Assembly: GCF_040054535.1 (NCBI RefSeq) | Contig: NC_090783.1 | Span: forward strand, 747,001-811,000 | Length of the DNA: 64,000 nt | Reading direction: 5' to 3' | From: Antennarius striatus | Lineage: Eukaryota; Chordata; Actinopteri; Lophiiformes; Antennariidae | In this document: piece by piece, positions 25,152-37,689 of the stretch | Numbering within the stretch: the first letter of the stretch is position 1 | Layout: every line of letters starts with the position of its first letter | The notes under the pieces: generated by a model | The model's input: only the letters and a program-made list of their open reading frames with translations | Told to the model about the DNA's origin: nothing | Databases searched by the model: none | Program-made: the position numbers and the translations under genes

Positions 25152-25255
25152 GAGAACTGGAGGAGTTGTGGATTCCATCCTCTTTGACATGAACCATCAT
25201 CTGAACATAAGAAAAATGTTTAAACCCTCTTCATATTATTCCTCTTATTTCTGTC

Positions 25256-25256
25256 T

Positions 25257-25310
<54 letters not shown>
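25256..25310. repeat. (TAGA)n microsatellite, tail of the minus-strand L2-like LINE
   Basis: About 13 TAGA units, then CAGA, directly adjoining the L2 3' UTR on the minus strand. Confidence 0.92.
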
Positions 25311-27720
25311 CAGACAGTACACATACTAAAAAAAATTAAATAAAAATATAAACACTATAAAATTAAATTAAAATATAAACAGTATAAAATTAAATTAAAT
25401 CCATTTAACCCCGTGCTGACCTCGCCACCTCCCCCCCGCTCCTCCTAAGAGAGTCATTGTACCCCCTGATGGCACGGGGCACGAGGAGGACTTCAGCCTC
25501 TCTGTGGAGGCGCTGTGTGACAGCAGTCTGTTGCTGAAGGTGCGTCTCTGCTGGGAGAAGGTGGTGTGTAGGGGGGGGGACTGGTGTTGTTCATGATAGC
25601 CCTGACTTTAGACATGGTCCTGCTCTCCAGAAGCGTCTCCACAGAGTCCAGGCTCAGCCCGACCACTGAGCCCGCTCTGTGGATGAGTCTGTTCAGACGG
25701 TCCATATCTCTTTTCCTGCCCCCCCACCCCCACCCCAACACACAATGGCGTATGACAGCACACTGGAGACTACGGACTGATAGAACATGAAAAGGAGCTT
25801 AGGACAGATGTTGAAGGAGACCAGCCTCCTCAGGAAGTACATCCTGCTCTGCCCCTTCTTGTACACACAGTTGGAGTTGAGTGACCAGTCCAGTCTGCTG
25901 TCTAGCTGCAGTCCCAGGTACTGATAGTTTCCTACCACCCCCACCCCACTGCCCTCCATGATCACTGGCTGTGGAGAGGGAGGTGCCCGCCGGAAATCCA
26001 GCACCATCTCCTTAGTCTTGGAGACGTTGAGCTGGAGCTGGTTCTGTTGGCACCACTCCACGAAGTCAGCCCCCAATGCCCTGTACCCCCCCTCATCACC
26101 CTCCCGGATACATGCCACTATCGCAGTGTCATCGGAGTACTTCTGTATGTGGCATGTATCCGAGTTGTGCTTGAAGTCCAATGTGTAGAGGGTTAAGAGA
26201 ATGGGGGAGAGCACGGTCCCCTGTGGTGCCCCCATGCTGCTGGTCAGCATAGAAGACAAACAGTCCCCCATACGGACGTACTGGGGTCTGTCCGTTAGGT
26301 AGTCCGTGATCCAGCTCACGAGGTAGGGGTCCACAGCCATGGAGGTCAGTTTATCCTGCAGGAGCCGGGGCTGGATGGTGTTGAAGGCACTCGAAAAGTC
26401 GAAGAAGAGCACTCTGACGGCACAGCCCCCGGCGTCCAGGTAGGAGAGTGTGCGGTGGAGGAGGTACATGACAGCATCGTCAACCCCAACCTTGGCCTGA
26501 TAGGTGAACTGGAGAGGGTCCATAGCACCCTGCACCTGTGGACACATGAGCTCCAGGACCAGTCGCTCTAGGGTCTTCATTACGTGGGAGGTAAGAGCGA
26601 CTGGTCGGTGGTCGTTGAGCTCAGTAGGGCGTCCTTTCTTGGGTACAGGGACGATGCAGGAGGTCTTCCACAGTGACAGGACCCTCCCCAGCCGCAGACT
26701 GAGGTTGAACAATCGCTGCTGGGGGTCCCCTAGTTCTGAAGCACAGGCTCGGATGAGTCTTGGGGAGACCTTATCCGGTCCAGCCACCTTATAGGGACGG
26801 AGCCTCCTCAGCGTTGTCGTCACCAGGTCTACAGTGATGACGGTCTTGGTCATGGTGGGAGCAGGAGGTCGTGGCGAGGTTGGAAGTCCAGTGGTTGAGG
26901 TGGGGCCGTTGAGCTTTGCAGCTCTTGGAGTGGGCTCGGGAGAAGTGGCAGGGGTGGAAGGAGAGGAAGCACAGGAGGAGGGAGCATCAGTGGAGCGGTC
27001 TACAGGACCGGGAGAGGCCTGGGACGAGGAGCTGGGTGGTGGGGGAGCTGAACCGATTGAAGAAGCTGTTTTGTTCATTCGCTCGTTCACTGTTCCCTCC
27101 ACAGTGCTGCGCCCTTTCCCGTTTCCGGTGATGGTTCTCATCCCATTCCAGACCTCCCTCACCTGGTTGCGCCCCAGTTGCTTTGCCAGCTTCCTCCTGT
27201 ACGCCTCCTCGGCCTCCCTCAGGCAGAGTCTCACTTCCTGCTGGGCCTTCCTCATCTCCTCCTCGTTCTTGCTCCTGAACGCCCGCTTCTTCCTGTTCAG
27301 GACAGCCTTGACTTCCTTTGTTACCCATGGTTTGTTGTTGGGGTAACACCTGACTGCCCTGACAGGGGCCACGGTGTCCACACAGAAGTTCATGTAGTCT
27401 GTAAAACACTGAGCTGCCCCCTCAATGTCCTCCCCACGTGAGCCCACGATGACATCCCAGTTGGTGGTCTGGAAGCAGTCCCTCAGCGTTTCCTCTGCTT
27501 CTGGGCTGTAGGTGCACTAGGTTGTGGTCTGATTTACCTCGTGGAGGGAGGGGGTGGTGTATGCCTCCTTAGCATTAGTGTAGAACAGATCGATGGTTCT
27601 GTTCTTCCGTGTGGGACAGTCTACACACTGGACCATTGTGGGGAGAGATGAGTCCAAGGTGACGTAGAACTTGATCATTAGAACCCATGAACTTGTTCAT
27701 CTTCTTGGACATCAGACGAT
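25311..27720 (-). mobile_element. L2/Maui-like LINE, minus strand
   Basis: A longer relative of the element at 20.7-22.4 kb. It includes the end of the endonuclease-to-RT linker, RT, 3' UTR and a microsatellite tail. The 5' endonuclease is mostly missing; decayed endonuclease-like text continues to about 27720. Confidence 0.88.
25493..27447 (-). pseudogene. L2-like reverse transcriptase with a late frameshift
   Basis: 584 residues are open from 27447. They comprise a basic linker (NRKKRAFRSKNEEEMRKAQQ), an RT core with FFDFSSAFNTIQPRLL, GAPQGTVLSPILLTLY and YSDDTAIVACI, and the thumb. The frame is lost in a G/C run at about 25720-25735 (CWGGGG). The C-terminal 80 residues (RKRDMDRLNRLIHRAGS...) continue in another frame to 25493. 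A single homopolymer indel would explain this. Confidence 0.85.
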
Positions 27721-27729
27721 AGTCTTCAC

Positions 27730-28815
27730 GCGGTTTTCTATTCATTTACTTTATTTAGCTCCAATCCCGTGGGGGAGAAGAACAGATGGACGCAGCTGAG
27801 GATGAAACATAAAAACTTTGTTCAAACAGACTTCTGCAGCATCTCATGGGGGTTCCTCCTCGTTTCATCCTGTCTGACATTTCACAGTAAATATTAAGCA
27901 GCTGTTTGAGAAAGAAGACAATTAAGACCAACAGACTTTTTCTCAGCCAACAGGAAGAAGGCATACACCCATAAAACAGGGCGTGGCCCAGCACCTCTGC
28001 CTCTAACAGAGGGGTGGGCCTACATCAAAGTATAGGAAGGACATGACACAGGTAATGTCAGATGGCTCCGCCCACAGTCACTTTGTTTCCTTAATTTCTT
28101 GTACATTTTAATTTTGAATTTTTAAAGGTACGTGTTTGGACAAATACAAATACAATAAAATGATTTATTAAACATTAAGCATTTAAGAACTGATTGACAG
28201 AGATTCATAAGAACAAAGAACAAACCAAGAGAGAGGCGGATGGGAGCTGGGAAACTATCAGAATGTCTCAGTATAAATTTAAATGTCTACCTTTAAATCA
28301 AAAACAATAGAAACACAGTACTATCTTCACTAGACTTAACACAAAGACAGAATAACACCCCTGCACCCAATAAAACAGCAATCAGTAACATGCATCAAAG
28401 GAACACACAAAAGCTGTACAAATCTTCTCTAAATCAGAAAAGCCAACCCAGAGGAGAGCTGCCACACATTTACAAGCCGCCCAGAAACTGACAAAGAGCG
28501 GAGGGATCCCTGACGCTCCAATCAGGCTAACTGGCTGCAGCATAGGAGGTGTGGTCTGGAGTCCAGCGAATGACCAATCGGAGCTGAGAAACCGAGCACA
28601 CCGGCCAGAGGAAGCGTAGGCAGAGAGAAAGAGGACATGAAACGGAGAACTTTATAGCCAGATACAGAGTGTGACATTTCACCTCCACTGAAGTGTTTAC
28701 ACATTCTCATCCTGCTGAACAGCCACTGCAGACTGACACAGTGAGATAGATGCTCAGCATGATCTGTAATCTTTATACACAGAATTTCTATGTGCAGCCA
28801 GTGGCCAGAGGGAGT
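27730..28815. other. No gene seen
   Basis: AT-rich DNA without recognisable exons. Short open frames lack motifs and splice context. Confidence 0.45.
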
Positions 28816-28824
28816 CCAGTTTGG

Positions 28825-29140
28825 GACCAAAGGATTTCATCTCTGCTTTTTTGCCGATGATGTCCTGTTATTCTCATCAAGTCGCTACCTTCAGTGTGCA
28901 CTGGGTTGGTTTGTAGCTGTGTGACGTGAGTGTGATGAAGATCAGCACCTCCAATTCCAAGGCCATTGGATTTGAAGGTGCAGGACAATGTCTGATAATG
29001 TGAGTGATTCATGCTGTATCTCCAAGAACAATGTTTGGATCATCCAGGGATCTGGTGTGAAGCCTCTGAGTCACTTGGTCAGTTCACATTCATTACTCGT
29101 TTTACCTCGGATGGACGTACACAAGATCAACCAACAAGTC
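28825..29140 (+). mobile_element. Decayed LINE reverse-transcriptase fragment (Rex3/RTE-like)
   Basis: Around 28840-28880 the plus strand reads CFFADDVLLFSSS, the catalytic FADD box of an RT. It is followed by phrases typical of the same LINE as at 5.5-6.3 kb (gcacctccaattccaaggcc; a degraded TSDGRT-like stretch near 29095-29125). Stops interrupt it. 29140-30145 shows nothing I can name. Confidence 0.55.
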
Positions 29141-30145
29141 GTTCGTATACCCCCCTCCCTCCGTCCTTTTGTCTAATATCTGATCCCATCGGAACAAAGC
29201 TGAGGTATTGCAGGCGCAGGTCAAACTCTTTCACAAATACAGGAATGCGTGCATCTTGGCAACCATGGAAACATTTTCAGATGAAGGGAATGGACAGGGA
29301 ATTAAGGATTGATGGCTTTGGTATCCAACTAGATCGTGTCCCTGGGATTACATGACAAGGGCCAATCCCTGACCTTCAAATTGTGTGGCCCCTGTCCTCC
29401 CTCTCTTCCTGGCTCCTGGGTTGTGCCGTGACCTTCTGTCAGAAACAGTCATGGGACTATGATAGTCTTAAAATAATCCAGATTTGGCGGGTTAAAATCT
29501 ACCGGAGAATCGTAGGATTTCTCCAGATGGAGAAGGAACTTTTCTGTACTGGATCTTTGTGGGGAGGTCCAACGATGGGAGAAGTCCTCTATACTCCAGA
29601 CCAGGTGGCCACAACAGTAGCAGAGTGACGAGATCCATATCCAGTGAATCAAACTGAATAAAGCGTTCCTGTCTTTGTCACCACCTCTGGCACCTGGTTT
29701 GTTGTGGCAGCTTGTGCATCGACATACTTCAAACACGCTAACGTTTTGTTTGCAATTTGGGGATCGACGTTTACCCAGCTTTACTTTGGGGGAAGTCGTT
29801 GTTGCATCATGGACCAACTTGTTTGTGTGTCTTTGTGTGAAGCATGGATGAGCCACGCCCTAGGTAGGAACTCAGAGCCAGAGCAGAAGAGAGTCATTGT
29901 TCAGGAGAGGGACACACACACTGCGGAAAAAAACCCAGTTTAATTCTGGAAAGTCCACAAATTTGCATTTATTTTTAGGGAGACTGGTGATCAGTTTGGC
30001 CTCCAATCCAGATGATTGATCAGGGAATCACATCTATGAACAGTTTACACTAAAACAAACAGACATCTTCATTTAAATCCATTTCTGTTGGTAACACATG
30101 TTTGCTCAAATGAACAACCAGAGTTAAGCTTTTATTACAAACACT

Positions 30146-31170
30146 TTAACCAATGGGCGTCTCCCCACTGTGGGTTCTCATATGTGTCTTTAGAGTTCCA
30201 CTCTGTCTATATCCTATACCGCACACTGAACAAATAAAGGGTTTGTCTCCAGTGTGGATTATTGCGTGCTGCCTGAGACTGCGACGTTGTGTGAATCCTT
30301 TCCCACACACTGAGCAAATGAAGGGTTTCTCTCCTGTGTGGACTCTCCTGTGCTCTGTTAGGTCTGAGCCACGTCTAAACTCTTTATTGCACACTAAACA
30401 CTTGAAGGGTCTCTGTCCTGTATGGATACTCATGTGTTCTCTTAGATGTTGAGCTTGCCTGAATTCTTTATTGCAGACTGAACAATTAAAGGGTTTCTCT
30501 CCTGTGTGGATTCTTGTGTGCACCCAGAGATCTCGACTTTTTCTAAATCCTTTGCCACAGAACGAACAGCTGAAGGGCTTCTCACCTGTGTGGAGCTTCA
30601 TGTGCCGATAATAATCTGACCTGAATCGAAAGGTTAATTCACAAAATGAACAACTGAATGTTTTCTCTCCTGTCTGAACTCCACTTTGTTCCTGCAGAAG
30701 TTTCTCATCACCAGAGCAGGAACCATCTTTAGAGAAGCTAACTGGTGGATTTCCACGACCACATTCAGGTTCTTGGTTGTTCCTCAACTGGTTGAAGTCT
30801 GGCTGAGGTTCACTGGTCTCCACAAGGTCCTCTGGTTCAGAGGAGTGTGACATCTGGTCTTCATCTGGTTCTAGGCCTTCGTAGTCATAGTAAACAGCCT
30901 CTGTTTTCATGTCTTCATCATGAAACCGTGAGGACTGAGGTATCTCTTCATCTTCTTCTTCACTCTTCACAAGGACTGAACAGAATGTTAACTCTGTGAC
31001 ATCCTCTTCCTCCATCCCTTGCAGCTGATCAATCTCCTGATTGGTCTGGACTTCCTCCGGTTCCTCTTTGATGTGTGGAGGTTCTGGAGGGACATCCTGG
31101 TCCATATCGGACCTTAAATCCTGCTGCTCAGGATCAACCTCTTGTTTAGTCACCAACATCTGCTGGACGT
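30146..31170 (-). CDS. C2H2 zinc-finger protein, terminal exon with six fingers
   Basis: The exon opens after TTTTTCAG at 31170 in phase 1 (GAC GTC CAG: DVQQMLVTKQEV) and ends with a stop at 30146. An acidic region (IKEEPEEVQTNQEIDQ, VKSEEEDEEIPQ) precedes six tandem fingers with CxxC-x12-HxxxH spacing and TGEKPF linkers, for example FSCSFCGKGFRKSRDLWVH and FICSVCGKGFTQRRSLRQH. It is probably a nuclear DNA-binding regulator. No first exon of its own is visible. The nearest one upstream on this strand is 35680-35857, whose phase fits, so it may be an alternative terminal exon of that gene or a tandem copy that lost exon 1. Joined that way it would encode 400 residues. Confidence 0.85.
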
Positions 31171-31285
31171 CTGAAAAACAAAGAAATTCATACATTTATA
31201 TTTTGTAGTTATTGCTGTAACTTACCCATAAATGTTTGGGCAAATTTCCAATGGATGAATCTATTTTGAATTTACTTTGTGTAAA

Positions 31286-31740
31286 GAGTTTCAGAAAGAT
31301 TGCGGCACACAACACCCAGACCAGACTAAGACCTGACATCATCTTGGTGTCAGAGGCCACAAAACAACTCGTCTTGTTGGAACTGACAGTTCCTTGGGAG
31401 GAGAGAAAGGATAAACCACAAGAAAGAGGGAGAAGTGTCAGGATCTGGTGGAGGCTTGTCAGAGGAGCGATGGAGGACCAGGCTCACACCGGTAGAGGTG
31501 GGCAGTCAGGGATTTTCCAGCCACTCCCTGAGCAAAGCATACAGTACCCTGAGCATAAAGGGCATTGAAGACAAGCCAAAGTAAAAGATGGAAGCAGCAA
31601 GAAAAGCCTCCAGATGGCTGTTGTTGAAGAGCAGTGGGCTCAGTAGAAAGTCACTTGGACACAGGCCAGGAACTGATCAACCTCGGTCCAGTCGCCTGGA
31701 GGAGAGTGTCTGTTGCGAGACCTGAAACACCCAATGATCC
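31286..31740 (+). mobile_element. 3' fragment of a LINE with restriction-like endonuclease (R2/Rex6-like)
   Basis: The plus-strand frame reads RLRPDIILVSEATKQLVLLE followed by LTVPWEERK, the PD...E-L-T-V-P pattern of the C-terminal restriction-like endonuclease in R2/R4/NeSL/Rex6-type LINEs. Downstream text (ctccagatggctgttgttga; acctgaaacacccaatgat) is repeated at 32737-32965. Frames decay after 31568. Confidence 0.6.
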
Positions 31741-31945
31741 CAGGAAGGTCATGGTCACATTTTAACTTTGATACCTTTTAGGTACATATCTCTGAAACCT
31801 CGTTACAGATAGAATGCACGAGTTACATGATGGATCATGGGTCTTTTATTAAATGACCCTGACCTATGGAAGTAGGTCAGGGTAAAATTTTGAATTCAGG
31901 GGTATTGCGAGATGTTGTAGTATCTGATTGCCTTGGTTCTAGTTT
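31740..31945 (+). repeat. Dispersed GATCAAAGC/TCAAGGTCA repeat family, partial copy
   Basis: Shares 'gtaggtcagggtaaaatttt' and the 3' end with the copies at 23.8 and 54.1 kb. The middle of the repeat is missing. 31950-32480 holds nothing I can name. Confidence 0.65.
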
Positions 31946-32374
31946 TTCTGTTGTTATTGTGTAGCTCATTAGCGTGCGTCCTTCCATCTTTGATGAAAAC
32001 TTCTTGACAGGGACGAATGATCATCACACAATGTGTGTCCTTGGGAAGCAAGCTTCAAATACTTACAATTAAATGATGCTACCTTTCTCCGCGATACAAT
32101 TTTAGGAAAAAATGCACTTCCATTCAACAAATATTCACAATTTATTAATTTGTCCACTTAAATTTCTAAACTGGAAATCGCCATTATTAACCAGCAAAAA
32201 TCCCAACATTTGTACTGCAATTGACGTGATTGTTTCCATGGGTGAGGCAGTTATTACGTTGTTATCAATGATATCATTAAAATTAAGTTTTAGTTTTTAC
32301 ATTGTACTATTGGCAAAACTCGATCCTTGCATATGGCTTCTACCGTATATTGTTATTAATTTGGGATGCATAGA

Positions 32375-32585
32375 CGTCATAGTCAACTTTATTGTCAAAT
32401 AAACCATATATACATGGCATACAGCACAGTGTTGGGATGCACACATTTTTTTGAAGCGCATCCCAGGGATGCACTACTTTCTTGAGGTAAAATGAACTCT
32501 GGCATTTATGTATTTATTGTGAGCAGATGATATACGGAATTTTTCCCGGCGTTGATAAAGTATCTACCTATCCATCCATGTTGAA
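32375..32585. repeat. LINE 3'-tail remnants
   Basis: 'caactttattgtcaaataaa' near 32380 and 'gataaagtatctacctatcc' near 32553 resemble teleost L2/CR1 tails. Confidence 0.35.
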
Positions 32586-32736
32586 AACAGTGGAGTCTGG
32601 GCTCCCTGGAAGATCCTAGGCCTCCATCTACCAGCACGGAAGTCTTCCAAGTATCCTCTGGCTTCTGCTCATATATGAGGTCACCATGACCGTGGTGGAA
32701 GGCTTGGAGCAAAGGGTAAGCAGCTACCGACGCAGA

Positions 32737-32965
32737 TGTTTGTGGTTACCACCCAGCCTCAGCAGCATTGGCCTGTGCAGGATGCCTCCAGATGGCTCTG
32801 GTTGAAGGGGAGGGGGGGCAGTGGGTGCAGTAGCAAGCCACCTGGACCCAGGCCAAGAACTGATCAGCCTCGTCACCTGAGGAAGGCGTCTGTGGCAAGA
32901 CCCAAAACACCCTAAGATCCGAGGAAGCAACGCTGATGGTGTGTCAAAGGTTGTGCATCAGTGGA
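32737..32965 (+). mobile_element. Second 3' fragment of the R2/Rex6-like LINE
   Basis: 'ctccagatggctctggttga' through 'acccaaaacaccctaagatc' parallels 31590-31740. Only the 3' end is present. 32970-33895 shows no gene I can support. Confidence 0.5.
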
Positions 32966-33896
32966 TGTCTTGTTAACTTTCCTTTATTCATTGTGTTGAT
33001 TCACCTTCAAGTAACTAAACAGAAACTACATGATGGTCAGTCCTTGTTTTTTACTGTTGTCTTGTTAACTATTAGTCCCCTAAACCGTAAACCTATTTAC
33101 ATCACAAAGAAAACTAAAACGTGATGGACACTAGTTTATGTTTCATAAGCTGAAACGTTTGAACACTTCTGGGGCGCGACACGGCTGTGACACGAATCTG
33201 TCATCCTGTTTCTGTTTTGTTAGCTTGATTTGTGAAACGTTGGTTGTTTGTGGACCGTATGGACGCGTGGGAGACTGGTGTGTTGTTATATGGACTGGAT
33301 GGACGTGTCTTTATTGTGTTCTACAGAAAGCTGGTTACGTCTTTGGTACCAGACAGACATCAGCTGATCTAGAGGCACCTAAATGAGGGATCTGCACCTA
33401 AATGATCGGTGGTGTCGTCAGAACACTGTGAACGGGGGGATCTGTTCCTGACTTTCAGACCCTTCTATTTGACCAGAAGGTTTGGATGCATCCTGGTTTT
33501 ATTGTGTATCAGTGACAAAGCGACGCCAGCTACTGAAGCAGACTGGGTTCACATCCCCCAGCTGTTGTTCTCTGAGACAGGAAACATTGGAAACTGGATC
33601 CAACAGCCGGGATTTAATCAACTTGTTAAAGGACAAACAAGGAAGAGCAATCTGTGGAATTAACAGATTTGTTTAGGTCACGAACCCCAACAGCCAACTG
33701 AGATCATCATGTAGTTCATCTGGTACCAGCTTAATATATTAAAGATATGAGTTTGGTCATCTGACAGCAAAGAAAAAGTTAACTTTTTGTTCGGGCTGAG
33801 TGGGAGGAGTTTGTCAGGACTTCATAAAAGATCAACAGTAACAACAGAACACACAGACTAAGGAAATACAAACCCACCCAACTATCAGGTATCCTG

Positions 33897-34032
33897 AGAG
33901 TAATCCCTACAGTAATCCTGACAGTAATCCCTACAGTAGTCCCTACAGTAATCCCTACAGTAATCCCTACAGTAATCCCTACAGTAGTCCCTACAGTAAT
34001 CCCTACAGTAATCCCTACAGTAATCCCTACAG
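33897..34032. repeat. Short 12-bp minisatellite, sister of the 4.4-kb array
   Basis: About 11 copies of the same 12-bp unit as at 1-4443, ending at the same flank (agtcagtaccgctgtgggtt). Shared flank plus shared unit shows common origin; lengths differ by more than thirtyfold. Confidence 0.92.
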
Positions 34033-35857
34033 TCAGTACCGCTGTGGGTTCCATCCCGCACACAGAACCAGACTGAACCCACCTGCTGTCTGGAGGTGGA
34101 CCTGAGGACCGAAGACACCGTCCAGGAGCTTCTGTCGTCCACAAAGCTGCTCCTGGTTCTCGTGGTTTGCTAACGTTCCTTCAAACTGCTCAGTGATGTC
34201 TTCAGCAGTGTGGCTTTTCAGGTGTCGTCTCAGATTTCGGTCCTGTCTGAATCCTTTACCGCACACGGAACAAATGAAGGTTTTCTCCACCGTGTGGGTA
34301 TTCATGTGTTCCCGTAGGTTTCCAGCATGCTTGAATCCTTTAGCGCACACCGGACACACGAAGGGTTTCTCACACGAATGGATCACGATGTGCTGACTCA
34401 GGTGTCCACGCTGTCTAAACGTTTTACCACAGACTGAACAGCTGAAGGGTTTCTCGTCTGTGTGGATTCTCATGTGTCGATAAAAATACGATCTGTACGG
34501 AAAAGTCAGTTCACAAAATGGACAACTGAATGTTTTCTTTCCAGTCTGGACTCCACTTTGTTCCTGCAGAAGTTTCTCGTCACCAGAGCAGGAACCACCT
34601 TCAGAGGAGCCAACTGGTGGATTTCCAGGACCACATTCAGGTTTGTTCCTCAACTGGTTGGAGTCTGGCTGAGGTTCACTGGTCTCCTCCAGGTCCTCTG
34701 GTTCAGAGGAGTGTGACATCTGGTAACCAGCCTCTGTTTTCATATCTTCATAGTGAAGCCGTGAGGACTGAGGTATCTCTTCATCTTTTTTGCTCTTCAC
34801 AGGAACTGAAGAAACTGTTAATTCTGTGACATCCTCCTCCTCCTCTTGCTTCATCCCTTGCAGCCGATCGATCTCCTGATTGCTCTGGACTTCCTCCGAT
34901 TCTGGTTGTGAGGAGGTTCTGTGTGGAGGTTCTGTTTGGATGTCCCGGTCCAGATTGGACCTTAAATCCTGCTGCTCAGGATGAACCTCGTCTTCTGTCA
35001 CCAACATCAGCTGGACGTCTGTGAATCGTGAAATAAACACCTTTAAGACGCTGCTGACATTTAAACCACTGTTGTTACAACTTTCTAACAATCATTTAAA
35101 AAACTGTTGGAAGCTTTTTAGTGAATAAATCAGAATAAAATAATTTCACAAATAAACACCATGAAGGAAACAGAAGCAATGAAAACAAAATAAGACTGGA
35201 GCAGTAAGAACGCACTTAGATCATTGACAAGAACCAAGGCAGTGAGAGACTGCAACATCCTGTGACACCCCTGAATAGAAATTTTCAAAACACTAGCTTT
35301 GATCTACCCTGACCTACTTTCATAGGTCAGGGTAGATCAAAGCATAGCTAGATCAAAGCACTAGCTTTAATCTCCGGTCTCACTCACACTGGCCTCCTCC
35401 CTCGTCTTTCTATCTCATCCGGTTCCTGAGTGTACAAAAGTTGTAATTTGACCTTGACCTAGTTTTCTCAAGGTCAACGTCCTCATCTCATTCTCTCCCC
35501 TGTGCTGCCTGAGTCACGTGCTTTTGGTTCCATCTTCCAATCTGCAGCGGTTGTGGAGACATTTGGTGGACCAACGGACGGACACCGACATGACGATGAC
35601 CCCCTCTCTGCGGGGCGTCAGAAGAACCCTCAGTGAATGGATGAACTTCAGACCGATGGCAGAACCAGACTGAACCCACCTGCTGTCTGGAGGTGGACCT
35701 GAGGACCGAAGACACCGTCCAGGAGCTTCTGTCGTCCACAAAGCTGCTCCTGGTTCTCGTGGTTTGCTAACGTTCTTTCAAACTGCTCCATGATGTCTTC
35801 AGCAGCAGCAGTTAGTCGCTGCAGGACAAAAGCTCTCAGCGTTTGGACGTCACACAT
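34033..35857 (-). CDS. C2H2 zinc-finger gene, two exons, four fingers, exon-1-like C-terminus
   Basis: Exon 1 is 35857-35680 (MCDVQTLRAFV..., donor CAG|GTGGGT, phase 1). Exon 2 is 35018-34033 (acceptor TTCACAG, DVQLMLVTEDEV). Together they make 387 residues. An acidic middle precedes four fingers (FSCPFCELTFPYRSYFYRH to FICSVCGKGFRQDRNLRRH). After the last finger the frame runs straight into about 57 residues that copy the leader encoded by exon 1 (AEDITEQFEGTLANHENQEQ and onward), then a short tail ending beside the 12-bp array. This looks like a recombination product, yet it is in frame and terminated. A nuclear DNA-binding role is inferred from family. Confidence 0.82.
35222..35640 (-). 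repeat. Dispersed GATCAAAGC/TCAAGGTCA repeat family, copy in the zinc-finger intron
   Basis: Reverse-orientation copy with 'ttgaccttgacctagttttc' followed by 'tcaaggtcaacgtcctcat', plus 'agctttgatc' motifs. It ends about 20 bases before the donor side of exon 1, so it replaced the flank that the copy at 4.4 kb still has. Confidence 0.85.
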
Positions 35858-36241
35858 TTTGACTCGTTCACAGCACAACTTTTCCTCCAGACACGATCCT
35901 TTACAATCTGTTCGCTGATGTGCTCCGAGTCCACAAGATGGTTTCCGGCTAGCAGGCTAAGCTAGCTGCGTTAGCTCGTCGGGGCGGAAGCAGAAAGTTT
36001 CCTTGTTGAGCGTCTTCCGGTCCAGAGAACAGAACAGAGTCTCTTCTGACAGCTGTTCACACAGAAAGACGCCAGAAAGCCTCTTTGGGATTTCTCCAAG
36101 CTTCACCGGCTGGCGAGGCCTGACAACTTCTACCGCTGCTGGGGCTGTTAGCAATAGCCGAGCGCTGCTTCTTCTTCTCCGTTTTCCTGCTCGCTCTGCT
36201 TCCGCTTTGGCGCCACCGTCTGGACAGACACTGAATCACAA
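35663..36241. repeat. Recent segmental duplication, copy B
   Basis: Counterpart of 4476-5053 at an offset of 31,188 bp. It holds exon 1 (35680-35857), the 5' leader and a GC-rich presumed promoter with 'gctagctgcgttagctcg'. Confidence 0.93.
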
Positions 36242-36244
36242 CCT

Positions 36245-37685
36245 CCCACTCAGTTCACAGAAGGAAGTAACAGAGACCGTTGAATATGTTAAGAAAATAA
36301 TTGTGTCATAAATGAAAGTAAACACGTTAAATAAATCAACATTCTGCCATAAAAAATGTCATTTGTTCAAACAAAGGAAACTGGCACCCTCTATGAGGGG
36401 AACCAGTGAACAAGAAGGAGTGTAAATGACCAGACATGCAGCAAACATTAACAGAAACCAGTACATGAACACATCACAGCACTAAATTACTAACTTACTT
36501 TGGGTATTTTTCATAAAAGTGTCAAACATGTTTTCTTCAGCAATCATTGGGTCTCTCTTCCGGGTTAATCATTTCTGTCAGATGTTGTACTTCTGGTTCT
36601 AGAGGTTAGATCAATGTCTGTCTGAACAGGTCATTAATGTTCAGCTCCTTCAACCAACGGTCTATCTTTGTCTAATTCATCAGTTCCAGCTTCTTCTTCA
36701 AAGTCTTGGAACTCCCCTCGTGTCGCATTTTTAACGCCCCCCCAGACCTAAAATGTGTCCTAATGTGTTAATGAAGGAGGGGGTCCATGCTGCTCCCCCT
36801 TCCGGTGGTGATGGTAGTTTAGATAAGGTGTTGTGCATCAGAGTGAAGGTTCCTGTGTGTTGTTGGTTCTCGCCCGTCTCCAGCGGGGCGAAGCGACATC
36901 TTCTGGATTTCTCTGGTTTGGTTGGAGGTTGTTTGATGTAGTTTCATATTTTTGTCATCTATCAGCGTTTTTTTTGCTTTTGATGTTGCAGAAATTAATT
37001 TCCGATTTGACTTTTCTCTTTCTTCACCTTCCTCTTCACTATCTTGCTCATCAACATCAAGTTTTCATGACCGACCAACAGATGATGCTGATAAACCTTC
37101 ACCCTCTCTATAACTTCCTGAAGCTTCACTTCTTGGTCTTTTTTAATTCAGCTAAAGTTTGACCTTCATCATCTGTTCTCCTCTTCCTCTTTTATGAGCC
37201 ACAGGGCTTGTTGATTACCTGGAATAGACGGGAAACTTGTGGCTGATGACTCCATATGGTTGGGCATCAGGTCCAGGACTTCATGGGGCATTTTGAAATA
37301 TTCACTTCCCTTTTTCTGGTTCTCTGTTCTTGAGAATTTGTGTTTCATGTTCCCGGTACACAAGGGACGGCCCTTCCCCCTCGACATCCACAGAAACAAA
37401 GCAGGACGTGATGTGTTTGTTTGTTTTCTACACAATTTCAAATAAATACAGTCTTGGGCCACAATCTGAGTGAACTTTAATCATCTTCTTTTTCCATGTT
37501 TTACAAATCTCTTTCTTTTCACCGTTTTTTCAAAAGATGTTTAAGACTTATTTTAAGTATTGTATATTTTTGTTCTTTTGCATTTATTACATTTATCATT
37601 TGTGAGTTCGTTGGTGTGTGATCAGAACATGGTCCCCTCACACCTTCAATCTGGTTTATTTTGCCTTTTTTATACTCGGAATTCT
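36245..37685. other. No gene seen
   Basis: AT-rich with a C-run at 36735-36745. Open frames are short and motif-free. A minus-strand frame at 37462-37169 reaches 97 codons but has no recognisable domain. Confidence 0.45.
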
Positions 37686-37689
37686 CTGT

